64,000 bases of DNA from Riptortus pedestris (GCA_019009955.1 CM032233.1:81661001-81725000); one strand, 5' to 3'; numbered from the stretch's first letter, positions 21,017 through 33,070 are shown. A program made the numbers and translations. Notes: generated from the sequence alone by a model not told the origin.

Positions 21017-23053
21017 GTGTAAGAATAACCAAAATGTAGCTGCCAAACGGGGATGGACAAAGTAACATAGGAAATTATTTAGTTTGAACAAATCAGACTG
21101 GTAGGGCAGATTTTCGACTAATTCCCAATAAAAATTTTTCCCAGTGATGTGGCGAAAAAAGTATAAACATTTATTTATTATGGAGCGTTCAAACCTAAGT
21201 GATATCGTTTGTGAACAAGCAGATAAATAAAAATGTAAAAAAAGTAACAAGAACAAATTAAACGCCAACTATTAATACAGGAAAATCTAAGAACGCAAAA
21301 TAGATAATGCAACAAAAAAACCAAGAATAATCAACAAAAAGAAGGAAAACACTAACATTAAATAAATAAAAAAATAAATATTTTATATAATAACCAGATA
21401 ATTAAAAACTATAATTAGTAATAAATTACAAACACAATTAGATAGTTCTAATTGTAAAATATGGGACTATTAAAATAAATAATTCAAAATTAATATACAA
21501 TAGAAAATTACAGCATTTTTAAAACCTCCCCGAAGTACTATAATGAGATAAAAGACAAATTAAGGCAGATATTCAGAAAAAAATAGCTACCCTGACGAAC
21601 TAATTGAAAATCAAATCAAAAAAGCTGATAAAAAGCTATCTACTACAATAGGAAAATTTAAAATGAACAAATCTAGATAGAAGACGAAAAGTATTACTTT
21701 GATCCACCTGCTTTTAAAGTTGTATGCAAATTTGGATATGATAATTTTCACAACAAACACAAGAGAAAAAGAAACTACGATGGTTCTAATAACGTTAAAC
21801 GCCCAAATCTGCAAATCAATGCTAAAATAAAAGAACATAATTTTAATAGAAAAATAAAACGTATTGACGACAATACTGATGGTGGCATTATTACCAATCA
21901 CAAGAAAATAAAATTAGTTCGAGCAAAAAGTAACCATTTTCATAATAATAAAACTCACAATAAAATATCGACCAAGGAAAATAAGAAAGGGTAAAAACTT
22001 ATTTATTTTGAAAGGACTATTAATAATAAGGAAACATTTATAAATTGGAGGATATATGTTAATGTTTTTAAATGTTGAAGTATTAAGGGAAGAAGTTGGT
22101 TATTTTCAGTATGGAGTCATTTGGAATCTGTGAATATTCACGTATTTTGCAGTATCTTAGAGCGTGTTTTATTGGAAGCGGATCATTATAAACATTACAT
22201 TTAGGCATGTTTTCCTTTTAAAATAGATAGCCATGGGGAAAATGGTATCCAATAGAATTGTGAAATTACATTCCTTATTAATTACATTAATTATTACTGT
22301 AGAACAGTATTGAACAAAAATAAGAATGTCAATCGCTCAATATGACATTTAATTAGGCTTAGTGTTTTAGAGTCTCCACGTGCATACGCGCGGTCAGAGA
22401 CATACTACTGGGAGCCGGCCTTTTATGTTCAAACTGAAAAGTATCAATCGCCATTAACTGTTGCAGAAAAGCAATGCTTTTTCCATAACCTAAAATAGTG
22501 CATATGCTTAACTCTCACCTTACAACACAAATCGCAATCATATAATCATTATAGTGCAATAATTTTCCTGTAATTTGCATAGGTGCTTTTCGAATACAAT
22601 CGTCCTAAGCTGTTAAACCTTTTCCTAGTCCTACAAATATTTAGCTACGGCGGTGATAATCCTTTTACGACACTATTTAAAAATACCTTTATAAAGTTTA
22701 GGGAAAGTCCAGATTTGCCCAAGATCAGCACTCTCTCAATTGACCAAAGGTAGTTTTAGTTTTTGTTTTACTTCTATAAATGAGCTTGAACCAAATTATC
22801 AACTGTCTAATTCTCACTAACGATAGAGACAGACCTATGACAGAATATTTTTGACTAGAAGAGGTGTTTTTGAGAAATAACTCTGTTAATAATCAAGTTA
22901 ATGAACAATGTATTCAAAAACAATTTTAGAAAATAATTTGATTCATCATATTGATTATGAAAATTTCTTCCATGTGGCAAATAAAAACGGATATATTTGC
23001 AATTAAATATTTTTCATTCCTCCGTTAGGCCTCTCTTATAGTCATCCGCTTTT
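21017..23053. other. Unassigned 2 kb, very AT-rich
   Basis: Long A-rich stretch (about 21240-21990) with many lysine/asparagine-type frames on the plus strand and Phe/Ile frames on the minus; nothing recognisable. 22000-23040 shows no repeat shared with the window. Confidence 0.4.
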
Positions 23054-23180
23054 AGCAGATTTCTCTTGAGAGAAATCAGCAATTGAGGCCGTACTCATGA
23101 CGCGATTTTTGAAAAATTTCTTCGATGTCCATCGATCCTACCCAGGAGATGGAAAAAATGAGGTTCGTTCAAAACTGTAT

Positions 23181-23230
<50 letters not shown>

Positions 23231-23700
23231 TCATGTTACTTAAACAATATTCAGTTATGTAATAAACGACATCATTCGAAGCATTAATACCAAATATTGT
23301 TTTCAAGAGACATTTATTATACGAAATACTTGCAAATATGTTCTGGTAATGCCCCCCCCCCTTCTTAGGTTTTTGGACTACTTAAATTTGATTGATTGAG
23401 ATAAAAATTATTCTGATTCATTATAAATTACAGTACTAGATATAGTAAATAGTTTTCAATCAAATTAACACGTTATATTCAGATATATTGCAGTAATTGT
23501 TTTTCTTTCCGGTAAGAAGTTGGCAGAACTGTTTGTTTACATTTCAGATGCTTTCCGTCGGGGGTTTCTTATTATCGTTTGTATTTATTCACATAATATT
23601 CACGGTGGTGTTGTGTGCCTGCATGTAGATTTATCTATTGTCAAACTTCACGGAAATCTGCTTAGTTTACGCAGCCCCTGAGTGACGGACATTTTTTTTT
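23054..23700 (+). mobile_element. HINE copy 9, internal deletion at the TA tract
   Basis: The 5' end is AGCAGATTTCTCTTGAGAGA. The (TA)n tract (about 23186-23229) is followed directly by TACTCATGTTACTTAAACAA, so about 350-400 bases found in full copies are missing. The 3' end shows GGAAATCTGCTTAGTTTACG, GCAGCCCCTGAGTGACGGAC and a T-run. Confidence 0.9.
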
Positions 23701-24529
23701 CTTTAAAGGAAATTTAAAAGATCTAGTTTGGTACAATTAAATAAATACTAAAAATAATATACATATACATTTGTCATGGATTAATGACATTGAACAAACA
23801 TCGTAATATGTTTAGGACCTCAGAATCTAATTTCCCTTAAACCTTCCGAAAATCTAAATTGAATGTAAGCAATGACTCTGGGAACTGTCTTTGATTGATG
23901 AATTTGAAACGCTTGGATAGGAAACATTTTCATCATTTTACATAATTTAGGCCAGTTTTTAAAAAAGAAAGCATCGATTACGGGTATGACTTTTAAATAA
24001 CATAATTGTTATGCATACATGAACAATAATTTTATTGCTATATCCAAAGCACATACTTTTATAAGATGATAGTCGTTTTATTAAGCAGCAAAAATAGAAC
24101 TAACCTAAGGTGTAGTAGGTTATAAAACCACTGACCCATTAATCTGTGACCCAAAACCTTGTATAAATACTTCTAAAAGGCTCTGTCTGACTATATAAGC
24201 CATCAATATCGTTTTGAACCGAAAAATGTCTATAATAGAACATAAATACAGATCATAATTATCGTACGGCGCTACATTTATTTAGAACCTGTCCTCTCCC
24301 GTTCATGAAAGACGAGATGAAAATTGGATTTAGAAATTAAGCCTAACTGCTACAGTTAAACTCATGTCTAAATAAAATAATTCTTCCACCCTTGTGTTTC
24401 TTGGAGTAATTTGGCTTATTCTCAAATAATAACGAGAAGAAATTTATTTCGCTATATAACGACCAACGATGCTTAAATAAACCTGCACAAGGAAAGGTAG
24501 CTTAGCATACAATACATATGTTACCTTTG
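23701..24529. other. No recognised feature
   Basis: AT-rich, no coding or repeat signal. Confidence 0.4.
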
Positions 24530-24571
24530 CAGGAGATAACGAAAATGAGGTCCGTTCTAAATTATATATAT

Positions 24572-24602
<31 letters not shown>

Positions 24603-25446
24603 TATTTGTCTGTTAACGCTCTAGCGGTCGCAATTTTCGTTTGATCTTTACTAAACTAGATATTTAAATGTTTTATGAAAAAATAAAAGTCATGTTCGTT
24701 AATGGCTGAAGTCGGACCACAGGAGTGGGGGGGGTTAGAGGGGAATTTTGAAAATTCGAAATATCTTCGTTACTATACGTCGGATCGAAAACTTGTATAG
24801 ACCCAATCGTATTGAAAATTAAATGATCTATAAATATTTTTCTATAAATATTTTCTGTACCATGAATATTAACCGAGATATTTAGATTGTTTAGTTTTCA
24901 GACTTCAGTAAACCCCCATTCCTACTCATGTTATATTAATAATTATCTGTTATGTCATGAACCACTTCATTACAAGGTTAAATAAAAAATATTGTTTTGA
25001 TTCAACTTTTACTTTGTGAGATATGTGCAAATACGTTCTGTTGCCCCCCCCTTTTGTTCTTGGATTACTAAAATTTGAGTGATTGAGATAAAAATTATTC
25101 TGATTCATTTTAAATTACAGTGCTAGCTATAGAAAATAGTTTTCAATAAAATTAATATATTATATTCAGATATATTTCAGTTTTTGTTTTTCTTTCCGAT
25201 ATAGAATATTTCTATCTATCTATTCAGCTCTGAGAGCTTGGCTGACCTGTTTTTTTTTTTTTACATTTCAGACGCTCCCTCTTGTGGAGATCATTAAAAT
25301 GCATATTGACTGGATAATTTCTCATTCACGTTTGTATTTATTCATTTAATTTTCATGGAGGTTTTTCCAGTATGTAGATTTATTTATTGTAAACCTTCAC
25401 GTGGGAAATCTGCTTAGTTCACGCATCCCCTGCGTGACGGACTTTT
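24530..25446 (+). mobile_element. HINE copy 10, lacking the first ~95 bases
   Basis: Begins at CAGGAGATAACGAAAATGAG just before the TA tract, so the 5' hairpin is missing. The rest is collinear to GGGAAATCTGCTTAGTTCAC and GCATCCCCTGCGTGACGGAC plus T-run. A T-run of 15 (25250-25264) interrupts the 3' part. Confidence 0.9.
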
Positions 25447-26018
25447 TAGAAGTAAGTTAACTGGATTCTCAATTGTGAGTGCAAATGTTAAGCATCCTTT
25501 TGTCTTCTTTTTTTAACCAAAATCCGAATTCAAAACTATATGTTGTCAATCGCCTAAAGCAATAGAGGCCATGCAATGTAAAGTACAGTCAGCTATGGAA
25601 ATTAACTTCTCAACATTAATAACGCCCAGTTGGGGTTAGGAGTAGGAATACTATTGGCAGGGAATGTAGTAATTGAACTGGATAGGCGGGGAGTGATCCG
25701 ATTTGACGAAATGAGGAATGTCGGGGGTGGTGATGCTCCCCTCCTTCAGAATATAGTTCTAAGAGGATTTGAGGCCATGATACCCGACTATTTCTTCCCA
25801 AGGCGTCTCCATATGCTCTCCGCTTTCTCGGAGATTAGCTACGCTCAACCACACAGATTGAATTAATTGGCTTCGGGGAGAATTGGAAATTGGTTACCGA
25901 GAGTACAAGACAACTTTGGAATTACAACCTTTCACGAGCCTGAAATCCCGATGCACTCCAAAATGTCGACCTCATTTACACTGACCACAAGATTCAGATC
26001 GGCCACGCTCCTCCACTT
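25447..26018 (+). other. Unassigned, GC-richer stretch with a 78-codon frame
   Basis: The frame at 25630-25866 reads GVGILLAGNVVIELDRRGV then IRFDEMRNVGGGDAPLLQN and has more balanced codon use than its surroundings. No start context, no homologue recognised and no splice support. The complementary strand is also open for 61 codons, so it may be chance. Confidence 0.2.
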
Positions 26019-26133
26019 TAGCTGATTTACCTTAAATGAAATCAGCTATTGAGTTTGTACTCAAGACGTGATTTTCGAAGCATTTGTCTATTGATCCTAC
26101 CTAGGAGATGACGAAAATGTGGTCCGTTCAAAA

Positions 26134-26194
<61 letters not shown>

Positions 26195-26220
26195 TGTGTG
26201 TGTGTGTGTGTGTGTGTGTA
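26019..26220 (+). mobile_element. HINE copy 11, 5' end only
   Basis: Starts AGCTGATTTACCTTAAATGA and continues through GGAGATGACGAAAATGTGGT to a (TA)n tract and a (TG)n tract (to about 26219), where homology stops. The terminal dinucleotide matches the inverted-arm variant seen in other copies. Confidence 0.85.
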
Positions 26221-26404
26221 TTGCAAGTGGCTAGCATCAGGTCCTTAGAGAGAAGTTCACCCGTCTCTATGTGCAAGGGATGAACTAGTGATAGGACTAG
26301 TTACGAGGGCGTATTGAAAAGTAAGGTCTCCTATTTTTTTTTTTCATAGAAAATTTAATTTATTTACAACTTTGGTTACATCGTTGGAAGGGTTGAATAT
26401 TTAC

Positions 26405-26716
26405 CTATTTTTCTACATATTCGCCTTGACGATCAATAACTTTTTGCATTCTGTTTACCAGCTTTTTAATGCCGGTGCCGTACCACTCTCCCGCCGCGTC
26501 ACGAAGCCAACTGATGACTGCTTCTTGAACTTCCTCATCTGACTTGAATTTCTGTCCCCCAAGGTGTTTCTTGAGAGCGGGAAACAAGTGGTAGTCGCTG
26601 GGGGCAAGGTCCGGGCTGTAAGGAGGGTGGTCGATGATATCCCAGCCGAATCCATTGAGTAGGGTGGTCGTTTGATGTGACACATGTGGACGCGCATTGT
26701 CATGAAGCAAACACAC
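26405..26716 (-). pseudogene. mariner transposase C-terminal third (left arm)
   Basis: The 103-codon frame reads MCLLHDNARPHVSHQTTTLL, continues through HPPYSPDLAPSDYHLFPALK and ends GEYVEK. The two Asp residues of HDNARPH and LAPSDYH are separated by exactly 34 residues, the DD34D signature of mariner. The helix-turn-helix DNA-binding half and the first catalytic Asp are missing, so no active enzyme can be made. The family mobilises elements at TA dinucleotides in the nucleus. Confidence 0.88.
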
Positions 26717-26737
26717 TCCTTTGGTGAGCCTACCCCT

Positions 26738-27013
26738 TCACATCAAACGACCACCCTACTCAATGGATTCGGCTGGGATATCATCGACCACCCTCCTTAC
26801 AGCCCGGACCTTGCCCCCAGTGACTACCACTTGTTTCCCGCTCTCAAGAAACACCTTGGGGAACAGAAATTCAAGTCTGATGAGGAAGTTCAAGAAGCAG
26901 TCGTCAGTTGGCTTCGTGACGCGGGGGGAGAGTGTTACGGCACCGGCATTAAAAAGCTGGTAAACAAAATGCAAAAAGTTATTGATCGTCAAGGCGAATA
27001 TGTAGAAAAATAG
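26738..27013 (+). pseudogene. mariner transposase C-terminal fragment (right arm)
   Basis: Mirror copy of the left-arm frame, in register from SHQTTTLLNGFGWDIIDHPP to RQGEYVEK. It differs at a few codons (for example GGQK/GEQK and a Gly-Gly-Glu-Cys variant of Ala-Gly-Glu-Trp). It begins after the HDN Asp, so it has only the last catalytic Asp. The 5' extension of the frame over the spacer is not mariner sequence in this orientation. Confidence 0.85.
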
Positions 27014-27114
27014 GTAAATATTCAACCCTTCCAACGATGTAACCAAAGTTGTAAATAAATTAAATTTTCTATGAAAAAAAAATAGGAGACCTTACTTTTC
27101 AATACGCCCTAGTA

Positions 27115-29200
27115 AGAAAGGGCAGTACCTGTCAATAAACGGCAGAAGCAAATAATAAAGGAATTGACCGAGATAGTGCAGCCCGGAGTGTTCAAAGGAC
27201 AATCTCAATGGACAGGAAAAAAAAGAGGCCATCTTATTTAATTTCTGCATGATTATATAGTATTCTATCTCTATATCTGGAAGAGGTGAACTGTATGTGA
27301 ACTGAATATTATTTATTATATACAGACAGCTCAAAACAACAGGGAATTAGGTCCCAAATTCGTTATACATATATTACGGTATTGTTTGTCATATAGAGAT
27401 AGTCGGGCACTCTTTAGGCTCGGGTGCAGAAAGAGAAAGTTAATGGTAGCCGGGAATTTAATTAAATATTAATAATAATAAAAATAATTAACTATAAAGG
27501 TGTGTCTTTTTTGTGCTGATTCTGAATCAGGGCTCAGATGTTTTCTATCACGTTTAGTTTCCTTGAGACAACCGGATTGAATACGACGAAGTTTTACCCG
27601 AATTTCGAAGGCTGTATCCCCGCCTAGGGATAGAAATCTTCGTTTTCAGAATGTCACCGATTCTTGAAAAGGAAGTGCGATCGGATAATCCCCAGTTCCC
27701 TAAAAATTCACTTTTTTCGAAAAACTCGAGAAAATCGAAATACGGCAACCGGATTTGGAGATCGGGCATAAAGAGTCCCACACGACTCTGTTTTTAATTC
27801 ATCCAGCTACCACCCTGACGAATCTCAGGCCCGTGGCTCGAAAACAAAGAGAGCTACGTTCGAAAGTGTGATAAAATACCAGGTCAAAATGGCCGAATTT
27901 GGGGGGTCGTTTCTCCCTCCAGAGTGGAGATATCGGAGATTCGATCATTTTTCAAAGAAGAAACCCCTTACAACGTGGGCGTAATTTTTGGGTAGCCAAG
28001 CACTCTAAACCTAGTTGAATTGCAAATACTTTCAAGTAGCCACAGATTTTCCACTCATATTTTTCATAGTGAATATATTCTAATGTAACTGCGTATTCTC
28101 GTGAAATTCTATCATGTCAGTTCCATGAGCTATTGGTATCATAAATGTAATAAGCTGCAAATTCATACATACTGATGGAAAGTGGCAGCTGGTTCAGCAT
28201 TGTTTTGAACAAAACTATAAAATACTGCAAGATTGAATATGATTTAACAGGATAGGAATGTATGATATCTTAGGACAACATAAATTGTCAGAACAGGTTT
28301 TTTTTCAGCTGCTCATGCTATCACGATATACAATTGATATAAATTACAACTTTCGTTATAGGATGAACAGGTATTCAGCATGTCATGGGTACTAGAATGA
28401 ATAGAATGAATCTAAGCACAGATTCGGAAAAAAATACCTCTAAGAACACCAACCAACGTCTCTAGTACAAATTCTTTGTTGACCAGTGTAATAGGTCTTG
28501 AACTATTGAATGAAGGGGAAATAAGCGAACAGGTATGGAATATTCCTACAAAGTGTATTTGAAGAACATTAGCATACAATGGACAAAAAATAGACTCGTG
28601 TGAGGACAATGGTATTAGTATACGATTTAATAGCAATAGGTGATGTGGAAGAATGGACAGAATGCATTGCTTTCGGAGACGAACGGTTCCAAGTACTGCA
28701 AAGGCCTACAATGGGAAACATGAAATAATGATCGGCTAAGGGCTAACTGGTAGGCCCTAGAGGACATGTGTACCCTGAATAAGAGAAAGACTTTCGACCG
28801 AAAATGGAAGGACAACTCTTTGTGTCACACATAGCACCCAGTCACATGCAACCCTCTCTACCTAAGCTCCTTTGTATATTTAACCCAAGAGCGACTTAGA
28901 AGGACCAGGGTGGGCGAGTGCTCACATAAAGCACCACTTTTGGATTTCATCTAGACTTTAATTTTCATTTATCATAAAGAAACGCAAACCGATTTTAATA
29001 AAAATTACAAAAAAAAATATACTTGTTAATGGAAGTACGAATAAGAAAATAAAAATAATATTGGAAAAATTAAGGTTGCAATTTATTGAAGAAATGTTGG
29101 GAAAGGCTAATCATTCTAGGTTTCACTCTAATTACAAGAATCAAGGATAGCAATAATAGTTTACATTTCACAAGCCTTATGAAAGCAAGATGGAAAATGT
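27115..29200. other. Unassigned 2.1 kb with a GC-richer island at 27510-27990
   Basis: The island has many CG dinucleotides and no long open frame (a 75-codon minus frame at 27554-27781 is unrecognised). It stands out from the AT-rich surroundings. The rest (28000-29200) shows no recognised motif. Confidence 0.35.
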
Positions 29201-29220
29201 TAAATCTGAATTAGTCAGTA

Positions 29221-29433
29221 TGTAGAACTATGAATGAATTAGAAAATACATATCATTTTATAGCAGTAAGCCCAGTGCTTAGTGAATTTAGAAAACAGTT
29301 CCTTGGCTCATCAAAATTTAGCCAAAATCAATTTATTTTGTTTTTGAATGGCAAAGATTGCCAGGCCCTTTTTAAATATTTATGTGTTGCACAGAGATAT
29401 AGGAAGTTACTAGTAGTTGAGTATAATAAGTAG
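29221..29433 (+). pseudogene. Non-LTR retrotransposon RT, extreme C-terminal fragment
   Basis: The 67-codon frame starts MNELENTYHFIAVSPVLSEF, continues RKQFLGSSKFSQNQFILFLN and ends LFKYLCVAQRYRK. This follows the C-terminal pattern of Jockey/CR1-type ORF2 proteins: Cys-x2-Cys, 'E-x-HF', Cys-Pro, 'lR..fl', then 'Kyl..a...R'. The cysteines of the zinc-like motif are partly lost (Ile-Ala-Val-Ser-Pro in place of Cys-Pro). No RT domain lies upstream, so this is a scrap. Confidence 0.55.
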
Positions 29434-29461
29434 TTGAGGATAAGTTTTTCTATTTATTTTT

Positions 29462-29580
29462 AGCAGATTTCCCTTAAGGGAAATCAGCTATTGAGGTCGT
29501 ACTCATGACGCGAGTTTTTGAAAAATTTCCTCAAATGTCCATCGATCCTACCCAGGAGATGACGAAAATAAGGTCCGTTC

Positions 29581-29626
<46 letters not shown>

Positions 29627-30107
29627 CTGTTAACGCTTTAGCGGTCGCAATTTTTGTTTGATCGCTACCAAACTTCATATTTAAGCGTTTTACGTAAAAA
29701 GAAAGATCAAGTTCGTTAATGGCTGAAATCGGACCAGTGAGAGGGGAGAAATTTTGAAAACTCGAAATATCTTCGTTATTATGCGTCGGATCGAAAAACT
29801 GTAAAAAAATACATCTTATTGATAATTAAATGCACTATAAATGTTGTTATATACATTTATTCTGTATCTTGAATATTAACCGAGATATTTGCATTTGTAT
29901 GCATGCATGTGGTCGGCAGGAGTCGGCTATGTTCGGGACTCTCCGCCGAGAGCTAGTGCTGGCCGTTTCGGTAACTATTTGTCCCTCGTGAATAGGTTTA
30001 GATATTCCTTACTACTACTGTTGTTATTAGGCGGATTTTTCTCTTGTAAAACTTCACGTGGGAAATCTGCTTAGTTTACGCAGCCCCTGCGTGACGGACG
30101 TTTTTTT
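29462..30107 (+). mobile_element. HINE copy 12, chimeric 3' half
   Basis: The first half is a good copy: AGCAGATTTCCCTTAAGGGA, (TA)n at 29587-29621, then to AACCGAGATATTTGCATTTG. From about 29897 to 30045 the usual sequence is replaced by a GC-richer segment with GGTCGGCAGGAGTCGGC and GGCCGTTTCGGTAACTATTT. The family resumes at AACTTCACGTGGGAAATCTG and ends with hairpin and GACGGACG plus T-run. The copy at 31107-31604 carries a related segment at the same place. Confidence 0.88.
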
Positions 30108-30563
30108 CCTTTTATTTGTAAATAAATATTAATAACTAGTTTATTTTTTGTTCATTCTTCAAGATGGAGTTCTTATAAAAGATTATTTGTTTTATTTAGA
30201 ATATTTTAGCATTTTGTTAATGTTATGTTTATATATCTATATAGCAATAATCAACCAAGCTAATTAATAATTTAGTAAATAATGGCCGAACTCAACAGAC
30301 GGACTTATGAGTCCATGTTTATGTATGTTATATGTAGTTTAAGGAAAGATATTATTATAACTTAATCGTATATTTAACAAAATAAACATACTTTATTATT
30401 ATTATTACACCGAAACGTTGGTAAGCTGAAAAAGTTGAGAAACCCATTAAAATAAACCATTCTGAAACTGTAGTGTTGAGTTTGTGTGTTCCCTCAGTCT
30501 CCTCACAGGGTTATCTACACTTGCTCAGGTTCATATCTCACCAACACACAATTCAGAAATCAA
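30108..30563. other. No recognised feature
   Basis: AT-rich, including a short (ATT)n near 30400; no gene or shared repeat. Confidence 0.4.
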
Positions 30564-31035
30564 AAGTCCGTCACGAAGGGGCTGCGTAAACTAAGCAGAT
30601 TTCCCACGAGACGTTTTACAATAGAGAAATCTGCATATTGCTAACACTTAACACCGCCGTGAGTAAAATACAAACGGTAATGAGAAATCGTTAAGTTAAT
30701 TTTAATAAGCTCCCAACGGAAACGGCTTATGAATTGTAAACAAATAGGTCTGCCCACCACTGAGAGCTGATCAGATGACATATTCTTTATCGCAAAAGAA
30801 AAACAATCACTGATATACATCTGAATATAACACATTAAATTTATTGCAAACTATTTGCTATATCTAGTACTGCAATTTATAATGAATCAGTATAATTAAT
30901 ATTTTAGTAACTAAAATTTTAGTATTCCAAGAAATAAATAAGGGGCGGTGGGGGGTTCATCAACATAACGTATTTGCATATATCTCACAAAGTAAAAGGT
31001 TAGAAACAAGAACATAGAAAGGTTAGGTTACACGA
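30564..31035 (-). mobile_element. HINE copy 13, 3' half
   Basis: Minus copy starting with the 3' terminus (AAGTCCGTCACGAAGGGGCT) and running through the conserved AATTATTTATTT-poor region to GCATATATCTCACAAAGTAA. Homology stops near 31035, where a GC-rich segment begins. Confidence 0.88.
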
Positions 31036-31106
31036 GTGCCGAATAGTTACGGAAACGGCCGAACTAATCCGGAAACCTCAGACAATAGCCGCACACGCCC
31101 TTAAAA
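31036..31106. repeat. GC-richer segment related to the inserts in HINE copies 12 and 14
   Basis: It contains GAGTGCCGAATAGTTACGGA then AACGGCCGAACTA. The same words occur at about 31180-31215 (GAGCCGAACAGTTACGG) and, in reverse complement, at about 29945-29975. It may be the edge of an unrecognised repeat. Confidence 0.5.
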
Positions 31107-31547
31107 TAAAGTCCATCACGCAGGGGCTTTGTAAACTAAGCAGATTTCCCACGTGAAGTTATAGAATAGAGAAATCTCGACGAGAGCCGAACAGTTACGG
31201 CAAAGGGCCGAACTAGCTTTTGGCGGGAAACTCAGTCGTCCGTTACGGCCCAAATTTAATAAAAATGCAAATATCTCGGTTGATATTAAAGATAGAGAAT
31301 GAATGTATAATACAATATTTATAGTAAATTTAATTTACAATAAGATTGGTTCTGTACAATGTTTTGATCCGACGTATGGTAACGGAGATATTTCGAAATT
31401 TCGAAAATCCCCACCTCTAAACCCCCCCCCTCCCACTGGTCCCATTTCAGCCATTAACGAACTTGATCTGTCTTTTTGCATAAAACGTTTAAATATCGAG
31501 TTTGGTAACGATCAAACAAAAATTACGACCGCTAGAGCGTTAATAGA

Positions 31548-31604
<57 letters not shown>
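31107..31604 (-). mobile_element. HINE copy 14, chimeric and truncated at the TA tract
   Basis: It begins with a 3' terminus (AAGTCCATCACGCAGGGGCT) and GATTTCCCACGTGAAG. The GC-richer insert (about 31173-31255) comes next, then the main family from ATGCAAATATCTCGGTTGAT to GACCGCTAGAGCGTTAATAG and a (TA)n tract, where it ends. The 5' terminal 120 bases are missing. Confidence 0.85.
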
Positions 31605-31608
<4 letters not shown>

Positions 31609-32119
31609 TGGAAATCACTTACAGTAATGCCAGACGGGAAATAAGTAAACTCAATTAACTGGAAAGGCTCCCGTCATTTTCCGCTCCCGCATGAGACTTC
31701 TCAACATTCTTCTACTTAAATTATTGATTCAAAACATTATTTTAATAATTTATCTACCGGATGGAATTAAATAATAGTGGTACACTAAAAATATCATATC
31801 GAGTTGAAACGCATATTGTTTTTTGACATAATGGCATTACCATTAACGTTTAATTGTTGCGATATTACATATTTGTTTCAATAACATCAAGGTACATTGT
31901 ACAAATTAAACAATGGAAATGCTCTTATAGTTTATATTTCTATTGGAAATAAATAACAAAGTTATTTTCTAGGAAAAATAAATAAATGAGGAGGGGGTGA
32001 CGAAGATTTAAAACCTCACTAATCCGAATCATACTTTCAACTATCATATAAGAAGGAAACATAACATCATTTGTCATAATATTCATTTATTAAATAAGTA
32101 CTAATATAATTATTGACTC
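31605..32119. other. No recognised feature
   Basis: AT-rich sequence without support for a gene or repeat. Confidence 0.4.
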
Positions 32120-32595
32120 CCATTTAGCGTATATCCCGTGTATACTTCATTTTACGACACAAGTGAATGCACACGAAAGTTACTCTTATACCACTCTTAT
32201 AATCCCTACTCCACTTTGAACCTAAAATTTTTAATATAGCTTATAATCATGGAAGAATTAATGCTAATTCATATACCGAGTTTTGCTAAGTTCGGTTCAA
32301 TCGTTAGTGCCCAAAAAAATTGTTGGCTCTCGCTTTAGATTTTAGTGTATATCTCGTTTATACTTTTCTATACGACAAAAGTAAATGTAACAAAAGTTAC
32401 TTTAAATAGAAAAATAAACTACTTTTGTCATGTGCATATTTGCAGTTCAGCCGTTTCTGCGCGAAAAGGTAGCAATCAAACGAACAAACAAACACACACC
32501 AAAGAAACAAAATGCAATTATGGTGTCTCTGACATGTGAAACGAAAATTTATCGTGAAATGTCGAGAAAAAAATCAATGTACAGACAGAGGTTAC

Positions 32596-32641
<46 letters not shown>
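32120..32641 (-). mobile_element. Helitron-like element, copy B3, truncated
   Basis: Minus copy of the family at 5557 and 6757. In reverse complement it begins with (TA)n then GTAACCTCTGTCTGTACATT, has a shortened (TTTG)-like run and the CGCAGAAACGGCTGAAC block, and extends into the repeated units. The 3' hairpin and CTAG end are absent. Confidence 0.75.
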
Positions 32642-32643
<2 letters not shown>

Positions 32644-33030
32644 ACGAGCACGTGGGAAAAAATTCAAAAATCCAATAAAACTGATGACGGTTCTCTCACT
32701 CGGAATGTAAGTATACTTGTAGAGAGGAGGGGAGTAAGTTGGAGGAGAAGGGAGTTGCAAGCATAGCCCCTCTCACTCCCCTTTAAACTCAAGCTCGTTA
32801 AGAGGCTCAAAATTAAAAAAGTTTCACGCCCATAATCCAAGGTGGAAGGAGTGGACGGTTGAAGCTGCTGTACTAGGATCCATGGTACGGTTTCGACCAC
32901 CTATCCTACACGGCCATCTTTATTTACGGTTCCATACCTGACTAACTAAACACGAAGACAAATTTCATTCCACATTCATAGGCCCAAAAGAGAAAATTCA
33001 TACCATATGCTTGCAATAAATGCACACAAA

Positions 33031-33070
33031 AAAAAAGAATTTAAGAATATATATTCTTAAATTCTTTTTT
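33031..33070. repeat. Perfect 40-bp palindrome
   Basis: The half AAAAAAGAATTTAAGAATAT (33031-33050) is followed at once by its exact reverse complement (33051-33070), with no spacer. It can form a cruciform or a 20-bp RNA hairpin. A (TA)n tract follows at 33088-33145. Confidence 0.95.

Larger units (their letters stand above)
26304..27112. mobile_element. Palindromic mariner element (two 3' halves head to head)
   Basis: TA (26302-26303 and 27113-27114) flanks an 809-base inverted repeat: left arm 26304-26680, spacer 26681-26737, right arm 26738-27112. Outer ends are CGAGGGCGTATTGAAAAGTA and, inverted, CTAGGGCGTATTGAAAAGTA. The arms are nearly identical; the length difference of 2 comes from an 11- versus 9-base T-run. 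Each arm encodes the same C-terminal part of a mariner transposase reading from the centre outward. The left reading starts further upstream, including the spacer. The high arm identity implies recent formation or gene conversion. Confidence 0.9.

Noticed and set aside
26721..27046. Extra ORFs overlapping the mariner arms (80 and 96 codons; also 26455-26703)
   Set aside because: Alternative frames of the same mariner sequence; only the DD34D frame matches a family.
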